DNA from: SHZI01 sp963698405
GTDB lineage: Bacteria > Pseudomonadota > Gammaproteobacteria > Steroidobacterales > GCA-2729495
Length of the DNA: 64,000 bases
Reading direction: 5' to 3'
NCBI GenBank assembly: GCA_963698405.1
Contig: CAVOQT010000008.1
Span: 74,125-138,124 of the forward strand
This document shows, piece after piece, positions 1 through 7,973 of this stretch (positions are counted from its first letter, which is position 1; the number at the start of each line of letters is the position of its first letter). The notes below the pieces were generated by a model that had not been told where the DNA came from, did no database searches, and worked only from the letters and a program-made list of their open reading frames with translations. The position numbers and the translations under genes are program-made.

Positions 1-246
1 GAGCCTGCCGCAGCGCCGGTACCGGATAGCCTGGAAGCGAAGATCGCACGCGTCGAGCAGGCGGTACGTGAGCGTATCGAGGTGAGCGACGATGCTCTCT
101 ATGCGCTGGCCCGCGCACGGGCTGAGGCGGTACAGGCGAAGCTGCTGACTGACACCGGCATCGATCCGGGCCGGGTTTTCCTGAACTCGCCGGCCGACAG
201 CAAGACTGAAAACGGCGCAGTGATCATGGAGCTTGCGCTGCGCTGA
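1..246 (+). CDS. C-terminal end of a DUF748/AsmA-like envelope protein (partial)
   Basis: The frame is open from the window edge to the TGA at 244-246 and gives the last 81 residues of a protein whose start lies outside the window. It contains a long charged helix, then GIDPGRVFLN and the hydrophobic ending NGAVIMELAL. Large DUF748 proteins of the bacterial envelope often end in this way, with a helix that resembles an OmpA-type periplasmic segment and a 'DPxRVF' turn. The family call rests on this short tail only, so it is tentative. The gene stops 190 bases before the helicase start; that gap holds no gene and no clear terminator. Confidence 0.5.
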   Translation, partial: EPAAAPVPDSLEAKIARVEQAVRERIEVSDDALYALARARAEAVQAKLLTDTGIDPGRVFLNSPADSKTENGAVIMELALR

Positions 247-436
247 GGCTGGAAGGTCCGGCCTGTTTGCTTGGATAGCTGACGTCCTTCGTGTATGGTG
301 CGCGCTGCTAAACAGGCTTCCGTCCGGTCAGCTCGTTCAATTCTCAACTATTCGAGACCAATTCCCTGCCTCTACCGGACCAGAGAATCAAACCCCTGAC
401 ATGGGGCGCTCTGCAGGCTGGAGAGGAAAATCAAAG

Positions 437-1759
437 ATGTCATTTCAAACGCTCGGGTTGAAGCCCGAACTGTTGCGCGCTATTGCGGAAAACGGTTACG
501 AAACACCGACGCCCGTTCAGGCTCGCGCCATTCCTGAAGTACTGGCCGGCCGTGACTTGCTGGCTGGTGCGCAGACCGGAACCGGCAAGACTGCCGGTTT
601 TACCCTGCCGATCCTGCAGTTGCTGGGTACGCCGAAAGCTGGCGCGCCGGCGACCGACAATTCCACCCAACGCAACGGCTGGCGCGCACCGCGCGCACTG
701 GTGCTGGTCCCCACTCGCGAACTCGCGGCCCAGGTGGCGGAAAGCGTGCGCACCTACGGCCGCTATACGCCGATGGCCGTCACCGTTGTATTCGGAGGTG
801 TGGGCTTCAATCCACAGGCCGAGAGCCTGCGCCGTGGTACCGACATCGTCGTCGCAACGCCGGGCCGACTGCTCGACCATGCGCAACAGCGCACCATCGA
901 CCTGTCGAAGATTGAAATTCTCGTCCTCGATGAAGCCGACCGCATGCTCGATATGGGCTTCATTCACGACATCAAGCGCATCCTCAAGCTGCTGCCGGCC
1001 AAACGTCAGAACCTGATGTTCTCGGCAACCTACAGCGAGGAGATCCGCACGCTGGCCAGCGCCTTCCTGCATCAGCCGGTGAACATTGAGGTGGCGCGCC
1101 GGAATGCTGCGGTCGAGAGCGTCACGCAGCATGTGCACGAGATCCGCAAGGAGGACAAGCGCCGCTTGCTGTCGCACCTGATCCGCACCAGCGACTGGGG
1201 CCAGGTGCTGGTGTTTACGCGTACCAAGCACGGTGCCAACCGGCTGACCAAGCAACTGGAGGACGACGGCATCATTGCCTCGGCAATCCATGGCAACAAG
1301 AGCCAGTCAGCGCGCACCAAGGCGCTGAACGATTTCAAGCAGGGCAAGATCATGGCGCTGGTCGCCACCGAGGTCGCATCACGCGGCCTGGATATCGATC
1401 AACTGCCCTGTGTCATCAACTACGAATTGCCGAATGTTCCCGAGGACTATGTGCACCGTATCGGTCGTACTGGTCGGGCCGGGGCCAGTGGCGTGGCGGT
1501 CTCGCTGGTTTCCAGCGATGAGCGCGGCCAGCTCAAGGATATCGAGCGTTTGCTGGGCCGCCAGCTGCAGCGTGCACAGTTGCCGAAGATCTCCGAGCCA
1601 CCGGTACGTCCGAACCGTCCCGCGGCACAGCCTGAGCAGGATAATCGCGGCAACCAGCAGCCGTCTCAGCATCGTGGCGGACCGCGTCAGGGCCAGGGGC
1701 AGCGTCAGGGTCATTATCGCGGTAGCCGTAGTGGCGGTGCGCGGGCACGCAGCGCCTAG
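437..1759 (+). CDS. rhlE: RhlE-type DEAD-box ATP-dependent RNA helicase
   Basis: This 440-residue protein is a cytoplasmic RNA helicase that unwinds or remodels RNA in ribosome assembly and mRNA turnover. Visible motifs are the Q-motif region (GYETPTPVQ, about residues 20-28), Walker A AQTGTGKT (45-52), PTREL (92-96), the DEAD box (165-168), SAT near 197 and motif VI HRIGRTGRAG near 339-348. The last 60 residues are a basic, Gln/Gly/Arg-rich tail, as in RhlE proteins, which probably adds RNA affinity. I chose the ATG at 437 because MSFQTLGL is the usual RhlE beginning; the frame is open further upstream but without family similarity. The SDR gene follows 33 bases later on the same strand. Confidence 0.93.
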   Translation: MSFQTLGLKPELLRAIAENGYETPTPVQARAIPEVLAGRDLLAGAQTGTGKTAGFTLPILQLLGTPKAGAPATDNSTQRNGWRAPRALVLVPTRELAAQVAESVRTYGRYTPMAVTVVFGGVGFNPQAESLRRGTDIVVATPGRLLDHAQQRTIDLSKIEILVLDEADRMLDMGFIHDIKRILKLLPAKRQNLMFSATYSEEIRTLASAFLHQPVNIEVARRNAAVESVTQHVHEIRKEDKRRLLSHLIRTSDWGQVLVFTRTKHGANRLTKQLEDDGIIASAIHGNKSQSARTKALNDFKQGKIMALVATEVASRGLDIDQLPCVINYELPNVPEDYVHRIGRTGRAGASGVAVSLVSSDERGQLKDIERLLGRQLQRAQLPKISEPPVRPNRPAAQPEQDNRGNQQPSQHRGGPRQGQGQRQGHYRGSRSGGARARSA

Positions 1760-1792
1760 ATCAGGCTCTGCACAGACCAGCCGGGAGACTTC

Positions 1793-2602
1793 ATGAGTAC
1801 GAATATTTTCCGTCGCTGCAGCTTTGCATTGCTGCTGACCCTGCTGGTGGTGTCGCCACTGTGGGCTGCAAAGGTCCAGGATCCTGCCAGCCCGACCATT
1901 CTGCTGACCGGTTCGAATCGTGGCGTTGGTCTGGCCCTCGCGCAGGAGTACGCTGCACAGGGCTGGAATGTGATCGCGACTTGCCGCACACCATCGAAGG
2001 CGAAGGATTTGCAGGCACTTGCGGCCGGCAATCCGAAAGTCCTGGTCGAAAAGCTCGACGTGACCGATGTCAGGCAGATCAGCAAGCTGGCGGAAAAGTA
2101 TCGCGGGATTCCCATCGATGTACTGTTCAACAATGCGGCCTGGCTGGGTGAGCCGATCAGTAAACAGCAGTTCGGCAATCTCGATGAGGAGATGTTCGTC
2201 GAGGTCATGAAGACCAACGTATACGGACCGTTGAAACTGTCCGAGGCTTTTGTCGACAACATCGCGGCCAGTCAGCAGAAAAAGATCATCGGCATGAGCA
2301 GCGGGCTCGGTTCACTGACCCTGATGGGCAGGATGTCGCGCTTTTATTATTACCAGATGAGCAAGGCCGCCATGAATATGGGTATGCGCGCGCTGCGCAA
2401 CGACCTGCGGAGTCGCGGCATCATCGTGGCGCTGCTGGCACCTGGCATGGTCGATACGGATCTGCTTGATGCCTCGGGCTACAAGGGCGAGTCACTCACG
2501 CCGGCAGCGAGTGCTGCGGCCCTCTATTCGTTGGTTACGGCGCTGACGCCCGAAGACAAGGGTGTGCCGGTCAACGTCGATGGCAAGCCGATCCCCTGGT
2601 AA
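1793..2602 (+). CDS. Short-chain dehydrogenase/reductase with N-terminal signal peptide
   Basis: This 269-residue protein has the classical SDR fold: nucleotide-binding TGSNRGVG (residues 39-46), an NNA motif (LFNNAAWLG), and the catalytic pair Tyr187 and Lys191 (YQMSK). It should be an NAD(P)-dependent oxidoreductase of unknown substrate. The unusual part is the front end: a basic start, then a hydrophobic run (FALLLTLLVVSPLWA) that looks like a cleavable signal peptide or membrane anchor ending at residues 25-26. Classical SDRs are cytoplasmic, where the cofactor is. An ATG with GGGAG ten bases upstream supports this start. It shares a strand with rhlE and may be cotranscribed with it. Confidence 0.85.
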   Translation: MSTNIFRRCSFALLLTLLVVSPLWAAKVQDPASPTILLTGSNRGVGLALAQEYAAQGWNVIATCRTPSKAKDLQALAAGNPKVLVEKLDVTDVRQISKLAEKYRGIPIDVLFNNAAWLGEPISKQQFGNLDEEMFVEVMKTNVYGPLKLSEAFVDNIAASQQKKIIGMSSGLGSLTLMGRMSRFYYYQMSKAAMNMGMRALRNDLRSRGIIVALLAPGMVDTDLLDASGYKGESLTPAASAAALYSLVTALTPEDKGVPVNVDGKPIPW

Positions 2603-2612
2603 GCGCGAACGG

Positions 2613-2699
2613 AAAAGGTCGCGAAAAGGTGCCGGATTTATTTTTTGTAAAGGGTGTCTTTCCGCTTTCCCATGAAAATAAATCCGGCACCTTTTACGC
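2613..2699. repeat. Inverted repeat, family A, copy 1 (overlaps the next gene's start)
   Basis: The left arm (about 2621-2644) contains AAAAGGTGCCGGATTTATTT and the right arm (about 2675-2698) its reverse complement, around a short centre containing GTAAAGGGT and CTTTCCGC. A second copy of the same family lies at 4876-4998. The right arm contains coding sequence of the following gene: the ATG at 2672 and the codons for KINPAPFT lie in it. Palindromes of this size and layout are typical of elements mobilised by REP-associated (Y1/RAYT) transposases; no transposase gene is in the window. Confidence 0.8.
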
Positions 2700-4879
2700 G
2701 TCGCAAGCTGCTGATTGGCACGGTCGTGCTGGCCGGTGGCGGCCTTGCACTGACCTGGCTGCGACCGGACCGCGACCGGATACCGGCGCTGGCCGCGCCT
2801 GGCAGTCTCTCTCCAAACGCATGGCTGCAGATCTCGCCTGAGGGCGACATCGTTCTGCAGGTCGACAAGGCCGAGCTCGGTCAGGGCGTGATGACCGGTT
2901 TTGCTACCTTGCTGGCTGAGGAACTCGATGTGCAGCCGGCGCAGATCACGCTGCGCTTTGCGCCGGTCGACCCGCTGTTTCAGGATCCGCTGCAACTGAC
3001 CGGCGAGAGCAAGAGCATGCGCAGTCGCTGGTTGCCGATCCGGGAAACCGGTGCGCGCGCCCGGCAGATGTTGCTGCAGGCTGCCGCACTGCGCTGGCAG
3101 ACTGATGTGACTACCCTGGATACCGATGGTGCAGCTGCAGTCATCGACCGCCGCACCGGCGAACGTCTTGCCTATGCCGAACTTGCCACTGAAGCGGCGC
3201 ATCTGCCGGTTCCTGACGATGTGCCGCTAAGACCAGCGGGCAGCTGGCGATGGATCGGTACGACGGTGCCCCGGCCGGATATCCTGCCGAAGATCACCGG
3301 CCGTGCTGCATATGGCGTTGATACGCAGTTCAGCGGTCTGCTCGTTGCCGTGATTGCCCGTCCGCCGCGTCTGCTTGCACAGCCCATACGACATGATGCG
3401 ACTGCCGCCCGTGCATTGCCGGGTGTTGTCGATGTGTTGCCGATCCATACCGGTATCGCCGTACTCGGCGAGAGCTTCTGGCACGCGCAACAGGGTGTGA
3501 ATGCGCTCACCGTGGAATGGGACGCGGGTCCGCTGGCCGGCGTCAGCACTGCGTCGATCCGGGCAGAGCAGGGCAGGCAACTGGATGCGGGCAAGGCGCG
3601 TCGGGTACGCGATGACGGAGATACGGACAAGGCACTGCAGGTCGAGGTACAGGGCGTAGAGGCCGAGTACTGGCTGCCGTACCTGGCACACGCGACGATG
3701 GAGACGATGAACGCCACGGTCTGGTTCCATGACGGTGGCTGCGAAGCCTGGGTGCCCAGCCAGGGTCCGGACATGGTGCGCCAGGTGATCTGCGATATGT
3801 CGGGGCTCACCCGCGACCAGGTTCGCGTTCATTCGACCTACGTCGGCGGCGGTTTCGGGCGGCGCGCGACGATGGAGTTTGTCGTCGAGGCAGTGGAGAT
3901 CGCGAGACGTACAAAGCGCCCGGTAAAACTGATGTGGACGCGCGAAGACGATATCCGTCACGGCCTGTATCGAGAGGCGACCCTGCACCGTATTCGTGCC
4001 GCGCTGAATGCGGACGGTGATCTGATGGCCTGGCAGCACCGGCTGGTCGCAGCGAACCTGAACCAGCTGATCATTCCGCCAGCACTGGCGACGCTGGCGC
4101 CCGGATGGGTGCCGGAGCCGACAGTCAGTGGTGTCAGCAAGGGTGTCGTCGCGCTGCTCGATCGCTTCATGGGCTCGGAGTCGGCCCGTGTCGGTGCGAT
4201 GTCCATGCCCTACGCGATACCCAATGTGCAGATCGACCTGACCGACTGGAATCCCGGCATCCCGATCACGATCTGGCGTTCGGTCGGTCACTCCTATACG
4301 AGTTTTGTGATCGAGAGTTTCATCGATGAACTGGCGGCCGCAGCCGGCCAGGAACCGGCGGCCTTTCGGCGGCGGTATCTCGCTGCCCAGCCACGGCATC
4401 TCGCCGTACTCGATTTGGTGCTGGAGAAATCCGGCTGGGAGACGCCGCTGGCCGACCGCTATCGCGGGGTCGCGGTACAGGAAGCCTTTGGCACCATCGT
4501 CGCCCAGGTTGCAGAGATCAGCATCGCGTCCGACAACAGTATTCGCGTGCACCGTGTGACTTGTGCGGTCGACTGCGGTACGGCGGTCAATCCCGACATT
4601 GTGCGCCAGCAGATGGAGGGTGGAATCCTGTTCGGTCTGTCTGCCGCACTGTATGGCGAGATCAGTATCGAAGACGGGGCCGTGCAGCAGAGCAATTTTA
4701 ACGACTACCGGTTGCTGCGGCTCGCTGATTCACCGGCCATCGATGTACACATCATCCCGAGTGAGGCAGAGCCGAGTGGTGTCGGTGAGCCGGGTGTGCC
4801 GCCTATTGCGCCGGCAGTGGCGAATGCGGTGTTCGCTGCCACCGGTATGCGTCTGCGCAGCTTGCCGCTGCGCCTGTAA
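2672..4879 (+). CDS. Tat-exported molybdopterin-binding oxidoreductase, IorB/xanthine dehydrogenase large-subunit family
   Basis: This 735-residue protein matches the large catalytic subunit of two- or three-part molybdenum hydroxylases such as isoquinoline 1-oxidoreductase. It has a twin-arginine signal (TRRKLLIGTVVLAGGG), QVDKAELGQGVMTGFATLLA, a GGGFGRRA loop and the terminal GVGEPGVPPIAPAVANAV motif near the active-site Glu. It should act in the periplasm, oxidising an aldehyde or N-heterocycle with electrons passed to a [2Fe-2S] subunit. That small partner (IorA-like) is not adjacent and is not in the window. I chose the ATG at 2672, which gives a compact Tat signal; a GTG at 2654 is an alternative. 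Start and stop both lie inside family A repeats. Confidence 0.85.
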   Translation: MKINPAPFTRRKLLIGTVVLAGGGLALTWLRPDRDRIPALAAPGSLSPNAWLQISPEGDIVLQVDKAELGQGVMTGFATLLAEELDVQPAQITLRFAPVDPLFQDPLQLTGESKSMRSRWLPIRETGARARQMLLQAAALRWQTDVTTLDTDGAAAVIDRRTGERLAYAELATEAAHLPVPDDVPLRPAGSWRWIGTTVPRPDILPKITGRAAYGVDTQFSGLLVAVIARPPRLLAQPIRHDATAARALPGVVDVLPIHTGIAVLGESFWHAQQGVNALTVEWDAGPLAGVSTASIRAEQGRQLDAGKARRVRDDGDTDKALQVEVQGVEAEYWLPYLAHATMETMNATVWFHDGGCEAWVPSQGPDMVRQVICDMSGLTRDQVRVHSTYVGGGFGRRATMEFVVEAVEIARRTKRPVKLMWTREDDIRHGLYREATLHRIRAALNADGDLMAWQHRLVAANLNQLIIPPALATLAPGWVPEPTVSGVSKGVVALLDRFMGSESARVGAMSMPYAIPNVQIDLTDWNPGIPITIWRSVGHSYTSFVIESFIDELAAAAGQEPAAFRRRYLAAQPRHLAVLDLVLEKSGWETPLADRYRGVAVQEAFGTIVAQVAEISIASDNSIRVHRVTCAVDCGTAVNPDIVRQQMEGGILFGLSAALYGEISIEDGAVQQSNFNDYRLLRLADSPAIDVHIIPSEAEPSGVGEPGVPPIAPAVANAVFAATGMRLRSLPLRL

Positions 4880-4998
4880 AAGGTGCCACGCAAAAGGTGC
4901 CAGATTTATTTTTTGTAAAGGGTACCTTTCCGCATTACCAAAAATAGAAAAATAAATCTGGCACCTTTTGCGTGGCACCTTTTGCGCCTTTTACGCGA
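4876..4998. repeat. Inverted repeat, family A, copy 2 (between two convergent stop codons)
   Basis: This copy is longer than the one at 2613-2699. Its left arm (4876-4914) carries AAAAGGTGCC twice and then AGATTTATTTTTT; the right arm (4949-4985) is the reverse complement. The centre shares GTAAAGGGT and CTTTCCGC with copy 1. The TAA of the molybdopterin gene (4877-4879) and the TAA of the minus-strand cupin gene (4991-4993) are both built from repeat-edge sequence. A stem of this size could act as a terminator or mRNA stabiliser for both convergent genes. Confidence 0.8.
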
Positions 4999-5404
4999 GG
5001 TCGAATGGAATGACTGGCAGTTCACCTGCATCGGCCAGCAACACATACTCAAGCGATTCCGTGACGCTGGCGTTCTGTTCCTGATGCGGTACCCAGGCCG
5101 CAACGAGCACCAGGTCGCCGGGTCCGACCGTACTGAAGTACTCCAGCTTATCGCCCCAGCGGATCACGGCCTGGCCGCTGAGGATGCAGAGGATGCTTTC
5201 GAGCGGACCGTGATGATGCGCCGGTTCGCTGCTGCCAGGCGCCAGTGCAAGCGGATGGGCAGCGAGCGTATCGATACCTGGTGGTGCATGGGTAAGTGTC
5301 GCGATGCGATGTGCAGCAAGGCTCTGGGCACCACCCGAATCGATGGCATCGCGGCGTAGCACCCGTACGCCATGATCACGCCAGTGGGCAGAGCCAGCAG
5401 ACAT
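4991..5404 (-). CDS. Cupin-domain protein
   Basis: This 137-residue protein is a single small beta-barrel. It has the metal-site histidines in EPAHHHGPLES, a turn at GQAVIRWGD, the second motif GDLVLVAAWVPHQEQN, and a hydrophobic end. Cupins of this size bind a metal or small molecule and may be enzymes or sensors; nothing here fixes the ligand. It has no signal peptide, so it should be cytoplasmic. It lies 24 bases downstream of the DUF2442 gene on the same strand and ends inside repeat family A. Function beyond the fold is not assignable. Confidence 0.75.
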   Translation of the reverse strand: MSAGSAHWRDHGVRVLRRDAIDSGGAQSLAAHRIATLTHAPPGIDTLAAHPLALAPGSSEPAHHHGPLESILCILSGQAVIRWGDKLEYFSTVGPGDLVLVAAWVPHQEQNASVTESLEYVLLADAGELPVIPFDLA

Positions 5405-5428
5405 GCGTGCGATTATTGCATGGCACCG

Positions 5429-5701
5429 CTACGGTGATCTGCTGGCCCCTATCCGGCAGCGCCGGCGTCTGAGTTCCCGGTACAGGGTGTGCGTGTCGAG
5501 ATCGACCCCACCGGGCCAGACGATCAGGCTGCGGCTGCGATCGATGCGCAGCTTCCGGAACTCGTTGATATTGCGCAGCGTGTCGAGCGACCACGGCGCC
5601 AGCTGTTCTTCGAGGTCAATGGCGCCTTCAGTGCCATCGGCGTAGGTGAGCCATAGCTGATAACGTTCCAGGGGCCAGGCAGCGATGAGTCGGGAAATCA
5701 T
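5429..5701 (-). CDS. DUF2442 domain protein
   Basis: This is a 90-residue small protein. The layout LTYADGTEGAIDLEEQL, then the middle INEFRKLRID and the ending IVWPGGVDLDTHTLYREL, match DUF2442. These short proteins are often encoded beside DUF4160 partners or toxin-like genes and are thought to be modulators. No DUF4160 partner is adjacent here; the neighbours are a cupin gene downstream and a REP cluster upstream. The last 15 residues are strongly basic (RRRRCRIGASR), which is longer than the core domain needs. The molecular role is unknown. Confidence 0.75.
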   Translation of the reverse strand: MISRLIAAWPLERYQLWLTYADGTEGAIDLEEQLAPWSLDTLRNINEFRKLRIDRSRSLIVWPGGVDLDTHTLYRELRRRRCRIGASRSP

Positions 5702-5751
5702 GCCGACAGATCCTGCGCTGCGACGCTGACCTCAACAAGTTGCCAATCCTG

Positions 5752-5866
5752 TAGAAGCGCGCGCTTTTGCCGTAGGAGCGGCTGGTAGGAGCGGCTTCAG
5801 CCGCGATCCCATGTCGCGATCAAGAATCGCTGAAGCCGTTCCCACAGCAAAAGCCGCTCCTACGAC
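5752..5866. repeat. REP/REPIN-like palindromic cluster
   Basis: Forward units GTAGGAGCGGCT (5772-5783) and GTAGGAGCGGCTTCAGCC (5785 onward, to GCGATC) face reverse units ATCGCTGAAGCCGTTCCC (5826-5843) and AAGCCGCTCCTACG (5851-5864). Two oppositely oriented REP sequences around a short spacer form a REPIN-type structure. Related units recur at 36164-36188, 44108-44166 and 44995-45020. The stop codon TAG of the minus-strand nucleotidase gene (5860-5862) lies inside the last unit. Confidence 0.8.
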
Positions 5867-6459
5867 TTTTCGCGCCAGTGCGCGACGCGCTCGCGTACCA
5901 GTGCCTCGATTTCGTCCCAGTCGGTCGCGCGCGGCGGCGCGAGATCACGATTGGTTGAATTCACCACCACGATGGTTTCGTGACCGGTGGCGCGTAATGA
6001 CCTGATGTTGTCGGGGCTGTCTTCCAGATACAGATCGGCACCGACGGCCGCCTTGTCGCGCATGAAGCACAGATCCCAGTAGGGAATGCCGTGCCGTTCC
6101 AGCCAGTCGGTGGTTTGCCGGATCGCTTCCTTGTGAAACCAGTGGATGTACAGGCGGTGGGTGATGATCCGGATGCGTAGCTCCGGAATAGTGTCCAGCC
6201 GGCGCAGTGCTGCTGGTGCACCGGTAACCGGGGGCAGCCGGGCGAACAGCTCGCGTTCCTTCACGGCGAAGCGATGCAGCGCATCGTAGCCGCCGGCGGC
6301 TTCCAGCCCCCATTCGCCGAAGCCGTAGCTGATGTCATCGGTCAGCTGGTGCTCGGCGATGCCCAGCCATTCGGCCGCGACCGGCTTCAGCCCGCGCGCA
6401 AAATCCGCGACCACGCCATCGAGGTCCACGCCGAGTACGAATTGGCGCTCCATGCTCAT
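5860..6459 (-). CDS. HAD-family 5'(3')-deoxyribonucleotidase-like protein
   Basis: This 199-residue cytoplasmic phosphatase has the HAD nucleophile motif DLDGVVADF near residues 12-20, a helical cap region, motif II in RIITHRLYI, a conserved Lys in FMRDKAAVGADLYLEDSPDN, and the terminal acidic pair in YLEDSPDN. The layout fits the NT5C (5' nucleotidase, deoxy, cytosolic type C) family, which removes phosphate from deoxynucleoside monophosphates. The gene lies 16 bases after ppiC on the same strand, so the two are probably cotranscribed. An alternative ATG two codons further in is possible (MSMERQ). Confidence 0.8.
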   Translation of the reverse strand: MSMERQFVLGVDLDGVVADFARGLKPVAAEWLGIAEHQLTDDISYGFGEWGLEAAGGYDALHRFAVKERELFARLPPVTGAPAALRRLDTIPELRIRIITHRLYIHWFHKEAIRQTTDWLERHGIPYWDLCFMRDKAAVGADLYLEDSPDNIRSLRATGHETIVVVNSTNRDLAPPRATDWDEIEALVRERVAHWREKS

Positions 6460-6475
6460 GTCTGGCGGTCGCTCA

Positions 6476-6757
6476 TCAGGCCGTACGTTGCGTGATTTCG
6501 ATCAGGTGGTAGCCGAACTGCGTTTGTATCGGTCCATGCACCTTGCCGAGCTCGGCGCTGAATACCACCTGGTCGAACTCCTTGACCATCTGTCCCGGCC
6601 TGAATTCACCGAGATCGCCGCCCTGTTGTCCTGAGGGACAGTTCGAGTGTTCGCGGGCGACGTCGGCAAAGTCTTCGCCGGCTTCGATACGGGTCTTCAG
6701 TGCTTCGCAGCTGCTTTTGTCGTCAACGAGGATGTGACGGGCGCTGGCTTTGGCCAT
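6476..6757 (-). CDS. ppiC: Parvulin-type peptidyl-prolyl cis-trans isomerase
   Basis: This 93-residue protein is a stand-alone parvulin domain: ARHILVDD at the start, a middle with FADVAREHSNCPSGQQGGDLGEF and the ending FGYHLIEIT. It has no signal peptide and should be the cytoplasmic PpiC (Par10) type that isomerises peptidyl-proline bonds. Its length matches E. coli PpiC (93 residues). It heads a two-gene unit with the nucleotidase and diverges from the pilin operon; the roughly 200 bases between ppiC and fimT hold no gene that I can support. Confidence 0.92.
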   Translation of the reverse strand: MAKASARHILVDDKSSCEALKTRIEAGEDFADVAREHSNCPSGQQGGDLGEFRPGQMVKEFDQVVFSAELGKVHGPIQTQFGYHLIEITQRTA

Positions 6758-6956
6758 GGTTTCAGTCTCCTTGCATCAGGGGCGGGCAAGGCTAGCACGT
6801 CCTTTGTACATAAGGGACAAGCGGTCGTGTCCACCGATGGGCGGTTGTAACACAATGAAAAATATGGATTTTTCTGCAAAAAGCGGAAGTGCGTCACGGT
6901 CTGTGCGGGCCTCAATCGCCATAGTTGCGTCCATCTGGATGAGGTGGAGATCACGA

Positions 6957-7514
6957 GTGTCAGCTTCCTGCCTGCACATACAGCGCACCGGCCTGATCAC
7001 AGGCAACCGGGGCATGACGGCGATCGAGCTGCTCGCTGCGCTGTCCATCGTTGCCATTCTCAGCGCCATGGCAATCCCGGCCTTTCGCGATTTTTTGCAG
7101 AACAACCGCGCCGCAGAGCAGAGCAATGCGCTGGTCGGTGCGCTGGCGCTGGCGCGCAACGAAGCGGTGACGCGCGGTATCCCGGTTTCGGTTTGCGCGA
7201 GCACGGATGGTGAAAGCTGCGATGTTGCCAACACCGTGTGGACACCGGGCTGGATCGTGTTTAGCGATGCCGCAGGCACTCTGGGTACGGTTGATGATGA
7301 CGATACCGTATTGCGCGCGCTGCCGGCTCTCTCGGGTGGGGCCACGCTCAGCAGTGATGCGAACTTCATTTCCTATAACCCCAGCGGTTTTCTGAATGGC
7401 GCTGAGGTGTCTTTCCAGCTGTCTGTTCCCGATTGCACGGGTAACCACAATCGCGAGATCGTCATCAATCCGCAGGGACGTGCGACCCTGACATACACCG
7501 CGTGTGCGACATGA
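6957..7514 (+). CDS. fimT: GspH/FimT-family minor pseudopilin
   Basis: This 185-residue protein is a type IV pilus minor pilin. A short basic leader ends at the prepilin peptidase site RG|MTAIELLAAL, followed by the hydrophobic helix that anchors it in the inner membrane and packs in the pilus. Met instead of Phe at +1 is unusual but tolerated; Glu5 is present. The globular part has cysteines that could form disulfides. I chose the GTG at 6957 because GGTGGAG lies seven bases upstream; an in-frame ATG at 6939 would give a longer leader. It is the first gene of the minor pilin operon and overlaps pilV by ATGA. Confidence 0.85.
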   Translation: MSASCLHIQRTGLITGNRGMTAIELLAALSIVAILSAMAIPAFRDFLQNNRAAEQSNALVGALALARNEAVTRGIPVSVCASTDGESCDVANTVWTPGWIVFSDAAGTLGTVDDDDTVLRALPALSGGATLSSDANFISYNPSGFLNGAEVSFQLSVPDCTGNHNREIVINPQGRATLTYTACAT

Positions 7515-7973
7515 ACGGAGCTCGTAGCGTGAAAACTGCACACCGGTTCCACCGGCAGTCTGGCGTCACCCTGATCGAGGTCTTGATCACGGTCGTGCTG
7601 GTATCCATCGGTTTGCTCGGCCTCGCCGGTCTGCAGCTGACCAGCGTGCGCAACAGCAGCAGTTCGAATGAACGCTTTATCGCCACCACGCTTGCCCAGG
7701 ACATCCTTGAACGCATGCGCGCCAATCGTGCCCGTGCCATTGGCAAGGTCTACAACCTCGCCATGGGTGCTGCTCCAGCGGGTGACCCCGTGGAAAAGGC
7801 TGATCTGGACACATGGAACGACTGCCCTCGATGACGCTCTGCCGCTTGGCCAGGGTTCGATCAATGTGGATGACGACAACGTCGCCACGATCACGGTGCA
7901 GTGGACGGATGCCTCGGACATGAATGCCGATGACAGTCGTGCCATGTCCCTCGTGCTGAGCACAACGCTATGA
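7511..7973 (+). CDS. pilV: Type IV pilus minor pilin PilV (one frameshift)
   Basis: The leader ends at the prepilin site SG|VTLIEVLITVVLVSIGLLG, followed by the family's LQLTSVRNSSSSNERFIATTLAQDI. PilV is part of the priming complex at the pilus tip. The frame breaks near 7824-7826: removing one C from a CCC run joins TWNDC to LDDALPLGQGSI and restores the normal ending, with TGA at 7971-7973. The sum of both parts, about 153 residues, is usual for PilV. The start may be the ATG at 7511, overlapping the fimT stop, or the GTG at 7529, which has GGAG eight bases upstream. pilW overlaps the end by ATGA. Confidence 0.82.

Noticed and set aside
440..4552. Long antisense open frames opposite rhlE (440-1291) and opposite the molybdopterin gene (3227-4552)
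   Set aside because: They are mirror effects of high third-position GC in strong genes on the other strand; no family similarity, no ribosome site.
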